Source of the DNA: Corynebacterium pseudopelargi
GTDB lineage: Bacteria; Actinomycetota; Actinomycetes; Mycobacteriales; Mycobacteriaceae
DNA: 64,000 bases
NCBI RefSeq assembly: GCF_003814005.1
Contig: NZ_CP033898.1
Coordinates: 2,046,001-2,110,000, forward strand
Direction: 5' to 3'
The translations under genes and the position numbers were made by a program. Each line of letters begins with the position of its first letter. Within the stretch, counting starts at the first letter, position 1. The notes below the pieces were generated by a model, which saw only the letters and a list, made by a program, of their open reading frames with translations, was not told the origin of the DNA and made no database searches. Of this stretch, positions 54,994 to 63,988 are shown one piece after another.

Positions 54994-55776
54994 CTACACC
55001 AGCGTAGTACCGAACGGCTCCATCCACTGCCTGATCCAGGTGATGAACTCACCCCACAGGCCGGTGACCAGGCAAAGGCCAACAAGAATCAACGCGATAC
55101 CACCGATGGTTTGGATGGTGCGCGAATGCTTGCGCAAAAAACCAACGCCTTGCATCGCGCGGGCAGAACCCAGCGCCACCACAATAAAGGGCAGCCCTAA
55201 ACCAAGGCAGTAGGCAATGATTAACAACACGCCACGCAGCGCGGTCATGCCTTCGGTACCAACAGAAATCGAAACGATGGAGGCCAAGGTGGGACCCAAG
55301 CACGGTGTCCAACCAAGGGCGAAGACTCCGCCGAGTAAGGGCGCTCCCAGCCAGGTGCTCCAGCGTTTGGGCGCGAAGCGGTGTTCTTCTTGGAGCATCG
55401 GCACCCAACCTAGAAACACCACGCCCATCACAATCGTGACCACACCACCGACGCGCATGAGCACATCAGCATTCAAAGTTAGCGCACTCATGGCACCGAA
55501 TACCGTGGCGGTGGCCAGCACAAAAATCACCGTGAAGCCTGCGACAAACAGCAGCGCTGCACCGGCGACTTTCCAGCGGCCACGGCGTGCGACCTGGGGG
55601 CCTTCTTTGCCAAATTCCATTTCGGCACCCACCACGCCGGCGAGATAGGACATGTAGCCGGGAACCAGTGGGATCACGCAAGGGCTGGCAAAAGACACAA
55701 GACCTGCAAACGCCGCCGCCAGCATGCCTAGAAGCAGCGGGCCGGAGGCAGCGAGATCTGCAAAATAATTTCCCAT
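54994..55776 (-). CDS. ccdA: cytochrome c biogenesis protein CcdA (thiol-disulfide transmembrane carrier)
   Basis: 260 aa with six membrane helices. The two redox cysteines lie in FASPCVIPLVPGY and LGWTPCLGPTL. CcdA passes reducing power from cytoplasmic thioredoxin to extracytoplasmic TlpA/ResA, which keeps the CXXCH heme sites reduced. Between tlpA and resB in the same direction. Confidence 0.95.
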   Translation of the reverse strand: MGNYFADLAASGPLLLGMLAAAFAGLVSFASPCVIPLVPGYMSYLAGVVGAEMEFGKEGPQVARRGRWKVAGAALLFVAGFTVIFVLATATVFGAMSALTLNADVLMRVGGVVTIVMGVVFLGWVPMLQEEHRFAPKRWSTWLGAPLLGGVFALGWTPCLGPTLASIVSISVGTEGMTALRGVLLIIAYCLGLGLPFIVVALGSARAMQGVGFLRKHSRTIQTIGGIALILVGLCLVTGLWGEFITWIRQWMEPFGTTLV

Positions 55777-55802
55777 AGTGTTTTGTGGATTCCCCGCGCC
55801 GA

Positions 55803-56387
55803 TTACTCGGCGTTGATCTTATCGATCACGGGCTTGAGATCATCGGCGGTAATTTCACGAAGGAACACCGCCGCCGGGCGGTGCTGCTTATCCAGGACAA
55901 TCGTGGTGGGAACCACCGAGGCCGGAACACCACCTAAAGCAGCAGCCGTTTTAAAGGGCGGATCGTACACGCTTGGATAGGTGAGGCCATTATCGCGGAG
56001 GAAATCGCGGGAGATCTCCGGGTTAAAGTCGCGAACATTGATACCCAAGACGGTGCCATCGTGCTGCTTGGCGTATTCGTGAACCTCCTGGAGATCATCC
56101 GATTCGCTGCGACACGGCGCGCACCACTGCCCCCAGGCATTGAGCACCACGATCTTGCCGTCGAAATCTGAAAGCTTGATCGTCTTATCCGGATCCATCA
56201 CCGATGGGCCTTCAATATCGCTGACAGGAGAGCGCTCCGAAGGCTCATAAAAAATCTCCTGCTGGCCACCGGGTGAGTGGAATTGGAAGGTACCACCAGA
56301 GGCCACGGCATCTTGGCCTGCGGTACCGCCACAGGCTGCCAACACCAGGCTCATGCCAAGGCTTGTAGCAAGCAGCAACTTCTTCAT
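55803..56387 (-). CDS. TlpA/ResA-like thiol-disulfide lipoprotein
   Basis: 194 aa from the ATG at 56387 (a GTG at 56402 is less likely). Signal peptide with lipobox SLVLAAC, then a thioredoxin fold with the active site WGQWCAPCRSES. It probably reduces apocytochrome c, using electrons from CcdA. It ends 27 nt before ccdA. Confidence 0.92.
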   Translation of the reverse strand: MKKLLLATSLGMSLVLAACGGTAGQDAVASGGTFQFHSPGGQQEIFYEPSERSPVSDIEGPSVMDPDKTIKLSDFDGKIVVLNAWGQWCAPCRSESDDLQEVHEYAKQHDGTVLGINVRDFNPEISRDFLRDNGLTYPSVYDPPFKTAAALGGVPASVVPTTIVLDKQHRPAAVFLREITADDLKPVIDKINAE

Positions 56388-56402
56388 CGCAGTATGTGCC
56401 AC

Positions 56403-57011
56403 TTATAGCCCCCTGGCCGGTTCGCTGTAGCGGTAATCGCACAAGCCTTGATCATCAAAGACCAACGACGTCACACTGGCCAGGTTGCACTGGCGCATCG
56501 CCGGGTTGTGCGCCAAGCGCTTGCCCTGCATGTGGCGCTGAATGCACACGATGGGAAGCTGATGGCTGACCATAATCGCCTCATAGCCTTCCGCCTCTTC
56601 TACCGCACGCTCAATGGCTTGAACCATGCGTTGCACAATCTCGGTATAAGGCTCACCCCAGCTTGGGGTCAGCGGATTGCGCATCAAAGGCCAGCGCACC
56701 GGATTCCACAATTGAGAGCGCACACCCTTGACGTGCAGGCCTTCAAATTGATTCCCGGCCTCTAAAAGACGATCCTCTGTTTCAATCTCAAGGCCCAGGC
56801 CGCGGCTAAAGGGTGCAGCAGTTTCTTGAGCACGCTCCAGTGGCGAGGCATAGAGTTTGACTACCTCGTGGCCTTCAAAGGCATCGGCGGTGCGCTGCGC
56901 TTGGCGGCGGCCACGCTCTGAAAGGTGGTAATCGGGGATGCGCCCATAAAGAATGCGCTCGGGGTTATCGACCTCGCCGTGGCGCACGAGGTGCACGATG
57001 GTATGTGGCAC
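56403..57011 (-). CDS. histidine phosphatase family protein
   Basis: 202 aa. The phosphoglycerate-mutase fold with the RHG motif LVRHGEVDNP, the basic patch SERGRRQAQRT, ASPLERAQETA, and the second histidine in VSHQLPIV. Substrate unknown; members act on phosphosugars, phosphoproteins or cofactors. GTG start at 57011 touches the hemL stop, so coupled. The same gene lies between hemL and tlpA in other corynebacteria (known from C. glutamicum gene order). Confidence 0.85.
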   Translation of the reverse strand: MPHTIVHLVRHGEVDNPERILYGRIPDYHLSERGRRQAQRTADAFEGHEVVKLYASPLERAQETAAPFSRGLGLEIETEDRLLEAGNQFEGLHVKGVRSQLWNPVRWPLMRNPLTPSWGEPYTEIVQRMVQAIERAVEEAEGYEAIMVSHQLPIVCIQRHMQGKRLAHNPAMRQCNLASVTSLVFDDQGLCDYRYSEPARGL

Positions 57012-58325
57012 TTAGTGCTCCTTCTTCGCTGCGGCAGCAGCCTTCGCGGCTGGCTTCAGGGCGGCCTCGATGCGCTCGAAATCCTCATCCGTCAACGCTG
57101 CGGAGGTAAACCAAGTTTCAAACACACTCGGCGGGGCGTAGACGCCATGATCAAGCAGCGTGTGGAAGAAGGCCGGGAAGCGGAAGGTATCCGCATCCTT
57201 CATCTCTGCGAAGTTATTGCCCTGGCCTTCGGCAAAGCGGATGCTGAACATCGTGGCGGCGCGCTGCATGTGGTGGGCAACGCCTTCAGCCGAAAGCGCA
57301 TCGGAGATCATGCCGGCGAGGCGATCAGCGTTGGCGCGCACCGTGTCGTACACATCCTCAGTGGCAAGCTCAAGGGAGGTCTTGCCAGCAGCCATGGCTA
57401 CTGGGTTACCCGAAAGCGTTCCTGCCTGGTAGACGGGCCCTTCGGGGGCGAGGTAGCGCATGATCTCGGCGCGACCACCAAAGGCCGCAGCGGGCAGACC
57501 GCCGGATACGACCTTGCCAAAGGTGGTGAGATCGCCTGCGACACCATCCACGCCGAACCAACCGGAGTAGGAGGTGCGGAAGCCAGTCATTACCTCATCG
57601 AGGATCAGCAGCGCACCATTGGCGTGCGCGATTTCCTTGAGCTTGGCATTGAACTCGTTTTGAGGCGCCACCGTGCCCATATTGCCGGCGGCTGCCTCGG
57701 TGATGATGCAGGCGATTTCGCCGTCGTTTTCAGCAAAGGCCTGCTCAACAGCGGCAATGTCGTTATAGGGCACCACGATGGTATCGGCAGCCGATGCACC
57801 GGTCACACCAGGCGAATCCGGCAGGGCGAAGGTCGCCACACCAGAACCTGCCGATGCCAGCAGCGCATCCACGTGACCGTGGTAGCAGCCCTCAAACTTG
57901 ATGATCTTGGCACGGCCAGTAAACCCGCGAGCCAAACGCACGGCGGACATGGTGGCCTCAGTACCGGAATTGACCATGCGGACTTCTTCCACAGAGGTGC
58001 GATCCACGATCAGCTTGGCCAGCTCGATCTCGGATTCCGTGGGCGCGCCGAAGGAGAGCCCCTTCGCTGCCGCCTGCTGCACAGCTTCCACAATCGCCGG
58101 GTGAGCATTGCCAAGGAGCATCGGCCCCCAGGAATTCACCAGGTCAACGTATTCATTACCGTCGACGTCGAAAAGCCTCGAGCCCTTCGCCGAAGCAATA
58201 AAGCGAGTCTGCCCACCCACGGAACCAAAAGCGCGCACCGGCGAATTTACGCCACCGGGGGTAAGCACCTTCGCCTGCTCCATGAGTTGCGCGGAACGAC
58301 GGGTGTTTTCGGAAGTAAGCGTCAT
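57012..58325 (-). CDS. hemL: glutamate-1-semialdehyde 2,1-aminomutase
   Basis: 437 aa from the ATG at 58325. PLP enzyme that makes 5-aminolevulinate in the C5 pathway. [23 protein letters not shown] and the Schiff-base lysine in [12 protein letters not shown] are intact. The start was set by TAGAAT 7 nt upstream (leaderless). A run of alanines and lysines forms the C-terminus. Followed at once by the phosphatase. Confidence 0.95.
   Translation of the reverse strand: MTLTSENTRRSAQLMEQAKVLTPGGVNSPVRAFGSVGGQTRFIASAKGSRLFDVDGNEYVDLVNSWGPMLLGNAHPAIVEAVQQAAAKGLSFGAPTESEIELAKLIVDRTSVEEVRMVNSGTEATMSAVRLARGFTGRAKIIKFEGCYHGHVDALLASAGSGVATFALPDSPGVTGASAADTIVVPYNDIAAVEQAFAENDGEIACIITEAAAGNMGTVAPQNEFNAKLKEIAHANGALLILDEVMTGFRTSYSGWFGVDGVAGDLTTFGKVVSGGLPAAAFGGRAEIMRYLAPEGPVYQAGTLSGNPVAMAAGKTSLELATEDVYDTVRANADRLAGMISDALSAEGVAHHMQRAATMFSIRFAEGQGNNFAEMKDADTFRFPAFFHTLLDHGVYAPPSVFETWFTSAALTDEDFERIEAALKPAAKAAAAAKKEH
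58166..58176 (-). repeat. copy of GCTTTTCGACG core (in hemL)
   Basis: An 11-base match on the minus strand, encoding L-F-D-V in RLFDVDG; coding constraint may explain it. Confidence 0.5.
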
Positions 58326-58332
58326 GTCGCCC

Positions 58333-58338
58333 ATTCTA
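58333..58338 (-). promoter_or_regulatory. hemL: -10 box of leaderless hemL
   Basis: TAGAAT on the minus strand, 7 nt before the ATG at 58325. Confidence 0.5.
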
Positions 58339-58373
58339 AGCAGACGGGGGCAAACCGGGGTCAATCACGCCTT

Positions 58374-58384
58374 GCTTTTCGACG
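58374..58384 (+). repeat. copy of GCTTTTCGACG core (hemL-hemY gap)
   Basis: An 11-base match (T in place of the first A), followed by CC, in the 122-nt gap between hemY and hemL. Confidence 0.75.
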
Positions 58385-58447
58385 CCACGATGCGCGAATT
58401 GCGGCGTCTACACCATTGTCTTCCGCCACCCAAGCCATGCCCAAAGG

Positions 58448-59839
58448 TCACTCCAAGACCCGTGCAGCAGCATCCTTGGCCGCAACGATCACGTCCGGCA
58501 CACCCACGCCCTGATCCCAGGCACCGGTGGCTTCAATGCCCGGCACCTTGCTCAAGGCCTCACGCGCAGCAGCAACCGCGTCAAGATGGTCCACGTTGTA
58601 GACGGGCAAGCCTCCGAACCAGCGCTGCACAAAAATCTCCGAGAGCCCAGCGGCACGGCCATCAAAGCCGGTGATGCGCTGCAAATCGTCGAGCGCCAAA
58701 TCCACCAGCTCGTCTTCTTCCATACGCGTGATGGCATCATCCCCGTAGCGTCCGAAGGATGCACGCACCAGCGCACCGCCGCGTTCGCCCAAGTGTGGCC
58801 ACTTCTTGGATGAGAAGGTAAAGGCTTTTGCGCGAACGTCCTTGGCATCGGTGGCTACCAAAATGCCCGAATTATCGGGCAGGCCTTCGTCACTATCGAA
58901 CTTCATACCAACCACCACTGAGCTTGCCAGCGGAATGCGCTTGAGCTGCTCAGCAGCAACCTGGGCATCCTCGCCGAGCCCCTTCAGCAGCACCGCAGCG
59001 GTAGGCGCTGGCACAGCCAACAGCACACGATCAAACACACCATCTGCGCCCTTGAGCTTGAAGCCTTCCTTTGTGCGGGTGATCTGTGAGATAAACGCAT
59101 CAATGTGAATATCAGCACCCGACTGCTCAGCCAGCGCCTCATAGGCCTGGGCATAACCGCCCCGGAATGCACCAAAAACCTTGGGCTTATAGCCGCGGGC
59201 TACCGGGCGTGATTCCATGATGCGCTTAATCGCTCCGCTTAAGGTCACCGCTTGGCCTTCGGCGAGCATGGCGTCGAAAGTATTGGCAACCTGCGGCATC
59301 GTGGCGCGCAGGCCGAGGTCATCGGAGGTAGAGGAATACACACCACCTTGGAGCGCAGAAACGACGTGCTCTACTACATCGTCGCCGTAGCGCTCGCGCA
59401 CCAGCGCACCGACGGACACTTCCTTGTCCAGCGCCCATTCAATCGGCTCCGCATCACCTTCGGCATCGATGCGAGCGCGCGACTGCTCACTTACCAGGCC
59501 TTCAAGGCCTTCGGAGCTGCCTGGAATGCCCATCACCGTGGCCATTGGCATCGCTTGTAGCTTGCCGTCCACGTACAACAGCGAGGGCAAACCGGAGGGA
59601 TCGACGATCTGATCTCCTAAGCCGAGCTCCTCAAAAAACTCGGTGGCATCCTTACGAAACGCCAGGTACGCCTCCGCACCCATGTCGGTGGGGCCGGAAT
59701 CGAAGGGCACGGTGAACAGCTTGCCGCCAATGCGGTCAGTGGCCTCAAACACCTCCACCTTGGCTTCGGGCTGCTGCTTGTGAATGGAATAGGCAGACAC
59801 CAGACCTGCTAGGCCTGCACCAATGATGGCGATGCGCAT
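58448..59839 (-). CDS. hemY: protoporphyrinogen / coproporphyrinogen oxidase
   Basis: 463 aa. FAD-binding N-terminus IIGAGLAGLVSAYSIHK, the family ATDRIGGKL motif, and the C-terminal GVGVPDVIVAAKDAA. In Gram-positive bacteria this enzyme oxidises coproporphyrinogen III in the coproporphyrin-dependent route; whether protoporphyrinogen is used here cannot be told. ATG at 59839 with GGAAGGAT upstream; it lies between hemE and hemL. Confidence 0.92.
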   Translation of the reverse strand: MRIAIIGAGLAGLVSAYSIHKQQPEAKVEVFEATDRIGGKLFTVPFDSGPTDMGAEAYLAFRKDATEFFEELGLGDQIVDPSGLPSLLYVDGKLQAMPMATVMGIPGSSEGLEGLVSEQSRARIDAEGDAEPIEWALDKEVSVGALVRERYGDDVVEHVVSALQGGVYSSTSDDLGLRATMPQVANTFDAMLAEGQAVTLSGAIKRIMESRPVARGYKPKVFGAFRGGYAQAYEALAEQSGADIHIDAFISQITRTKEGFKLKGADGVFDRVLLAVPAPTAAVLLKGLGEDAQVAAEQLKRIPLASSVVVGMKFDSDEGLPDNSGILVATDAKDVRAKAFTFSSKKWPHLGERGGALVRASFGRYGDDAITRMEEDELVDLALDDLQRITGFDGRAAGLSEIFVQRWFGGLPVYNVDHLDAVAAAREALSKVPGIEATGAWDQGVGVPDVIVAAKDAAARVLE

Positions 59840-59887
59840 TATTTGCGGATCCTTCCCTTGAATTGCGGCAATAAGGCGACGCTGGGG

Positions 59888-59899
59888 CGTCGAAAAGCT
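59888..59899 (-). repeat. copy of 12-base element AGCTTTTCGACG (hemE-hemY gap)
   Basis: Exact 12-mer in the gap, its first base overlapping the last base of the hemE stop codon; followed by CCCC on the minus strand. Confidence 0.85.
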
Positions 59900-60978
59900 T
59901 AAAACTCGTGAATGATCTCCACGGCGCGGGTAATGGCTTCCGGGTCGGTGCTCGGAAGCACACCGTGGCCGAGGTTGAAAATGTGCCCGGTGGCATCACC
60001 AGCGGCGATGGCGCGATCGGCCTCCTCGCAGATGCGTTGCACCTCGGCGCGGATCACGGACTCGCCAGCGAAAAGGATGGCTGGATCGAGGTTGCCCTGC
60101 AGCACCTTCGCTCCGCTGCGGGCGGCAATGCGCTTGGCGGCAACGTCCATGGGCACGCGCCAATCCACGCCCATAACCTCGGACCCGGCCTCGCTCATGC
60201 TGGCGAGCAGCTCACCGGTGGTGACACCGAAGTGGATGCGTGGGGTGCCTTCCATCTCCGCGAGGATCTGCTTGGAATAGGGCAACACGAACTCGCGATA
60301 ATCGCGGTCGCTTAAGAATCCGGCCCAGGAATCGAAAAGCTGCATGGCCTGCACGCCTGCTTCTACCTGCACTTTTAAAAATCCCACGATGGTTGGTACC
60401 AGGCGCTCCATGAGCTTGTGCCAGGTGGCAGGCTCTGCGTGCATCATGGCCTTGGTTTTCTCGTGATTCTTGCTCGGCCCGCCCTCAACAAGGTAGCTGG
60501 CCAGCGTAAATGGCGCGCCGGCAAAACCGATAAGCGTTTGCTGCTCGTTGAGTTCCTCGCGGATAATCCCAATGCCTTGAGCAACTTCGGGCACGTCCTG
60601 ATCCAGGATGGGTAGCTTGTCCACGTCCCCCGCGCTCTCGATCGCTTGGCCCATCACGGGGCCTCGGCCTGGCACGATCTCTACGTCGACGCCCGCGGCC
60701 TTGAGTGGAACCACAATGTCGGAGAACAAGATGGCGGCGTCCACATCATGCCGACGCACCGGCTGGAGGGTGATCTCTGCCAGCAACTCTGGCATGAAGC
60801 AGCTATCGAGCATGCTGATGCCTTCGCGCACCTTGCGGTATTCGGGTAAGGAGCGGCCAGCCTGACGCATAAACCATACTGGTCGGCGCGTGGGCGTGCG
60901 TCCGGCAGCAGCAGCGAGGATCGGCGCTTCGGGTGCTTCTGTGTTGGGCGCTTGAGGGTTGGGCGCAGTATTAGGCAT
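59899..60978 (-). CDS. hemE: uroporphyrinogen decarboxylase
   Basis: 359 aa. RRPVWFMRQAGRSLPEYR and AAILFSDIVVPL carry the substrate-binding arginines and the catalytic aspartate; GFAGAPFTLASYLVEGG is also typical. It removes four carboxyl groups to give coproporphyrinogen III. An Ala/Pro-rich N-terminal tail of about 25 residues precedes the fold. ATG at 60978 with TAGCAT 7 nt upstream; the -10 overlaps the stop of the P-type-ATPase-like gene. Confidence 0.96.
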   Translation of the reverse strand: MPNTAPNPQAPNTEAPEAPILAAAAGRTPTRRPVWFMRQAGRSLPEYRKVREGISMLDSCFMPELLAEITLQPVRRHDVDAAILFSDIVVPLKAAGVDVEIVPGRGPVMGQAIESAGDVDKLPILDQDVPEVAQGIGIIREELNEQQTLIGFAGAPFTLASYLVEGGPSKNHEKTKAMMHAEPATWHKLMERLVPTIVGFLKVQVEAGVQAMQLFDSWAGFLSDRDYREFVLPYSKQILAEMEGTPRIHFGVTTGELLASMSEAGSEVMGVDWRVPMDVAAKRIAARSGAKVLQGNLDPAILFAGESVIRAEVQRICEEADRAIAAGDATGHIFNLGHGVLPSTDPEAITRAVEIIHEF

Positions 60979-60983
60979 GCGCC

Positions 60984-63635
60984 CTATGCTACCTGGGATC
61001 CCTCAATCCTTTGGTTGTCTGCTTCTGCTTTGTTGCTCACGGGCGCAAAGCTGCCCACTCGGTTGGAACGCACCTCGATATACAGGGTGGATACCAGCAT
61101 CAACACCGTCGCAATCATTGGGTGCAAAACACCGGCAATGGCGGCCAACATTGCTAAGAAGTTATAGCCCCACGCAAAGGCGATATTGGAGTGCACAACC
61201 CTATTGATCTTGCGGGCAAATTGGAAGAGTTGCGGAATGGGTTTGACGTTGCCTTCAAGCATGACCACATCGGCTTCACTGTGCTCGATGGCCGAGGCGG
61301 TTTGTACGTGGCTCATGGCCCCGATCTGAATACCCACATTGGCTACCCGGAAGCAGCGGCGCACAGAATCGTCGCCCACCATGGCGATGCGTGCACCGTG
61401 CGTGCGCACAGAGCGCACGGTCTGTGCTTTATTCGCCGGCTGGATGCCTGCTAGCACATGGGAAACGCCCACCGTATCGCCATAGCGCCGTGCCACTGGA
61501 TAGGTATCGCGGCTGAGCATCATGGTCTCAAGCCCCATTTGTTCCAGTGCATCAACGGCATCGATGGCATCGTCTTTGGCGTCATCGTGCAAGGTGATCA
61601 CGCCTCGATCCTTGCCCTTCCAGCGCACCACCAAGGGGGTGCCGCCAGAGACCGCTGCTTGTGCAAGCCTGCCGTCCAGCTCGGAAAGATTCTTCGGACG
61701 CCACAAAATGGCTTCTACTTGGCGCAGTTCTTCTTCCCCATCGGAATTTTGAATGGGCAGTTCCACCATGCCGTGGAAGTTTCCGTCCTCATCGAGCTCA
61801 TAGTGCGAGACCTCGATCCAGTTGGGGATGGTGCTGGTGTGCTGTGCGTCTCGAGCCTCGCGGGCAGCGCGCACCAGGGCGCGTGATACGGGGTGATCAC
61901 TTTCCAGCGCCAGGGCGCCGGCAACGCGAAGCACCAGATCTAGGTTCTCACCGCGATCAGCCGTCACCGTTTCAACGTGCATCTCACCGCTTGAAAGCGC
62001 TCCCACGCGATTAAAAATCACCGTGTCTACCTCGTCGAGCGCGCGCAGGGTATTACCAGAACGAATCAAGATACCCCGGCGCGCGGCTCCTTCAATGCCT
62101 TGGCGCATCGCCAGCGATGCCGAAACAGCCAAGGCCACCGGGGCTACGCCACCGAGCACGGCCAAAGCACTAGCAAACGCCTGGGTGAGGTTGCCGGTAA
62201 TCAACGCCCAAAGCGCAAAATCCGCGGCGGCGATCATAAATGACACCGGCACCAGCGTTGAGGCGGTGCGGGTGGCCAAATCATCGGCCATATTTTGGTT
62301 GACGTTGGTATCTGCCACCCAACGATAAATTTCTGCCAACCAGGTGCGGTGACCGGTGTGCGAGACGCGGATTTTTAGGCGCGAATCACCATTGATGCTG
62401 CCTGCATAGACCTTGTCGTTGACAGAGACCTCGCGTGGCTCGATGCCGAGCGCTTCAGTATTGATCGTGGAAGAACCACCGATGACGACGCCGTCTACAG
62501 GCACAAGATCACCAGGGCCTACCAAGATATCGTCGCCAACATTGAGTTTTTGTACAGCGACGCTGGTTTCAACCGGCTTTGGGTTTTTGCGGTGCCGGGT
62601 AACCAAGGTGACCTTGGTGTTGTGGTCTGTGCGCAGACGGTCTAAATCATCCAGCAAATTATTGCGGGTGTGGCGAATCAAGAGCCTGCCTGCCAGCAAA
62701 ATACAGGTCATGCCGCAGGAGACGTCGAAAAAGAGCATGCCGGTTCTGGCTTGATCCGGGCTTAAGGATGCCCACGTTGGGTCTGCCCGGTAGCCAATAT
62801 CACCGACTCGGCTAAACAACATCGCGGCCAAAGACCAGAACCAACCGAGCAGGATGGCCACTGAGCTTGCCGAATCCAAAGCCGACATGCCCCGGCGCGC
62901 ACCGCCGATGGTGGCGCGGTGAAAAGGCCACGCGCCATAAAACACCACCGGTGCTGATAGCGCAGCAAGGACCCACTGCCAATAATCAAATTGCATCCAC
63001 GGGTAATAGCTGACGATGAGCACCGGAATGGAGAAGGCCAGGGATACCCAGAAGCGCTTCTTTGTAATCAGCTCACGAGCAGTAAAGAGCACCTGCGTGG
63101 AGGCTTGGCGGCGGCGGTGATCGGATTGGCGCTCTAAAAAGCCTTGCCTGCGGGCGAGCTCAAATTGGCGTTCTTCTTGTTCTACTTGTTCTTTGGATGC
63201 ACGACGACGATGCCGGCGCACGGAGCGTCGAAAACGGCCGTCTTCTACATCTGACCAGGCAACGCGCCTGCGCAGTGAAGAATCCGTGAGTTGGGCATCG
63301 ACGCCAAAGCGCGCGAAGACGTCCACGATGCTTTGAGGATCAAAGGTGCTCGAAGCACTCACCCAGGCGGTTGAAGATGGGTAGACGATGCGCGCATCCA
63401 CACCGTTGAGCTGGCTTAAGGCCTCTTCGATTTCTCCGACGATGGTGGCGCTGGACAGGCCGCTGAGTTCGAAGGCGAATGAGGTTTTACCCGCATGAAC
63501 AAGGGCTTGGGCGTTTTCTTCTGGATCGACTCCAGCGCGAGTATCAACACCGGCGAGCGCCGCGGCCTCTTTGGCTTGGCTAATGACCCGCCCCAGTTGC
63601 TCATCTGGGTCGGTGAGATGTGGTTCCTGGCTCAT
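60984..63635 (-). CDS. catalytically degenerate P1B-type ATPase homologue
   Basis: 883 aa from the ATG at 63635 (GCGGAG upstream). The order of parts is that of heavy-metal ATPases: an HMA-like domain (about 51-118), a basic stretch, four plus two plus two membrane helices, an actuator domain, a P/N domain and a C-terminal pair of helices. The key residues are gone: GMTCxxC is GLSSATI (59-65), TGES is ALGIE, CPC is APV (498-500), the DKTGT aspartate is Asn542 in FNRVGAL, and GDGxND is GDDSVR (754-759). The HP of SDHPVS remains. It cannot pump by the known mechanism. It lies directly upstream of hemE. Confidence 0.9.
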   Translation of the reverse strand: MSQEPHLTDPDEQLGRVISQAKEAAALAGVDTRAGVDPEENAQALVHAGKTSFAFELSGLSSATIVGEIEEALSQLNGVDARIVYPSSTAWVSASSTFDPQSIVDVFARFGVDAQLTDSSLRRRVAWSDVEDGRFRRSVRRHRRRASKEQVEQEERQFELARRQGFLERQSDHRRRQASTQVLFTARELITKKRFWVSLAFSIPVLIVSYYPWMQFDYWQWVLAALSAPVVFYGAWPFHRATIGGARRGMSALDSASSVAILLGWFWSLAAMLFSRVGDIGYRADPTWASLSPDQARTGMLFFDVSCGMTCILLAGRLLIRHTRNNLLDDLDRLRTDHNTKVTLVTRHRKNPKPVETSVAVQKLNVGDDILVGPGDLVPVDGVVIGGSSTINTEALGIEPREVSVNDKVYAGSINGDSRLKIRVSHTGHRTWLAEIYRWVADTNVNQNMADDLATRTASTLVPVSFMIAAADFALWALITGNLTQAFASALAVLGGVAPVALAVSASLAMRQGIEGAARRGILIRSGNTLRALDEVDTVIFNRVGALSSGEMHVETVTADRGENLDLVLRVAGALALESDHPVSRALVRAAREARDAQHTSTIPNWIEVSHYELDEDGNFHGMVELPIQNSDGEEELRQVEAILWRPKNLSELDGRLAQAAVSGGTPLVVRWKGKDRGVITLHDDAKDDAIDAVDALEQMGLETMMLSRDTYPVARRYGDTVGVSHVLAGIQPANKAQTVRSVRTHGARIAMVGDDSVRRCFRVANVGIQIGAMSHVQTASAIEHSEADVVMLEGNVKPIPQLFQFARKINRVVHSNIAFAWGYNFLAMLAAIAGVLHPMIATVLMLVSTLYIEVRSNRVGSFAPVSNKAEADNQRIEGSQVA
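60986..60991 (-). promoter_or_regulatory. hemE: -10 box of leaderless hemE
   Basis: TAGCAT on the minus strand, 7 nt before the ATG at 60978, overlapping the last codon of the upstream gene. Confidence 0.45.
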
Positions 63636-63658
63636 GTGAACTCCGCGGGATTTTCCAT

Positions 63659-63988
63659 TCAACTATCTGGGTGCAGGCGACGGATCGCAAAGAGGCTATA
63701 GGCCAACATCAGCACAATGAGTACATGCTCTGCAATGGCTGCTCCGAGCGCCAGGGCGAGAAGGTTTAAGGCTAGACAAAGCTGCAGCCCAAGCGAGAGC
63801 CCCCGTCGAGATTTCGCCTGGTTAAGCGAGCTTTGGGCTGTGGCTGCCGCAAGCAAGACGCCACAAAAAATATTGGCCACGCCAAGCAGTGGGTGCTGCC
63901 CCAGCGCCGAGGAGTCCGATAACACCGTCATCACTCCACGCGAGACCATGAGTAACACAGCAGCGACGATGCCAAGATAGATCAGCAC
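63659..63988 (-). CDS. small membrane protein, possibly partial at its start
   Basis: 109 aa from a GTG at 63988. Four hydrophobic segments and a short basic tail (RRLHPDS). Not recognised. The frame stays open to the window end, so the true start may lie outside. It ends 24 nt before the P-type-ATPase-like gene and is probably co-transcribed with it. Confidence 0.55.
   Translation of the reverse strand: MLIYLGIVAAVLLMVSRGVMTVLSDSSALGQHPLLGVANIFCGVLLAAATAQSSLNQAKSRRGLSLGLQLCLALNLLALALGAAIAEHVLIVLMLAYSLFAIRRLHPDS

Larger units (their letters stand above)
52360..61000 (-). other. heme and cytochrome c biogenesis gene run
   Basis: Eight genes in one direction: hemE, hemY, hemL, a phosphatase, tlpA, ccdA, resB, ccsB. 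Gaps are 0-120 nt; leaderless -10 boxes before hemE and hemL suggest at least two transcription starts. The run makes heme precursors and the machine that attaches heme to cytochrome c. Confidence 0.8.
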
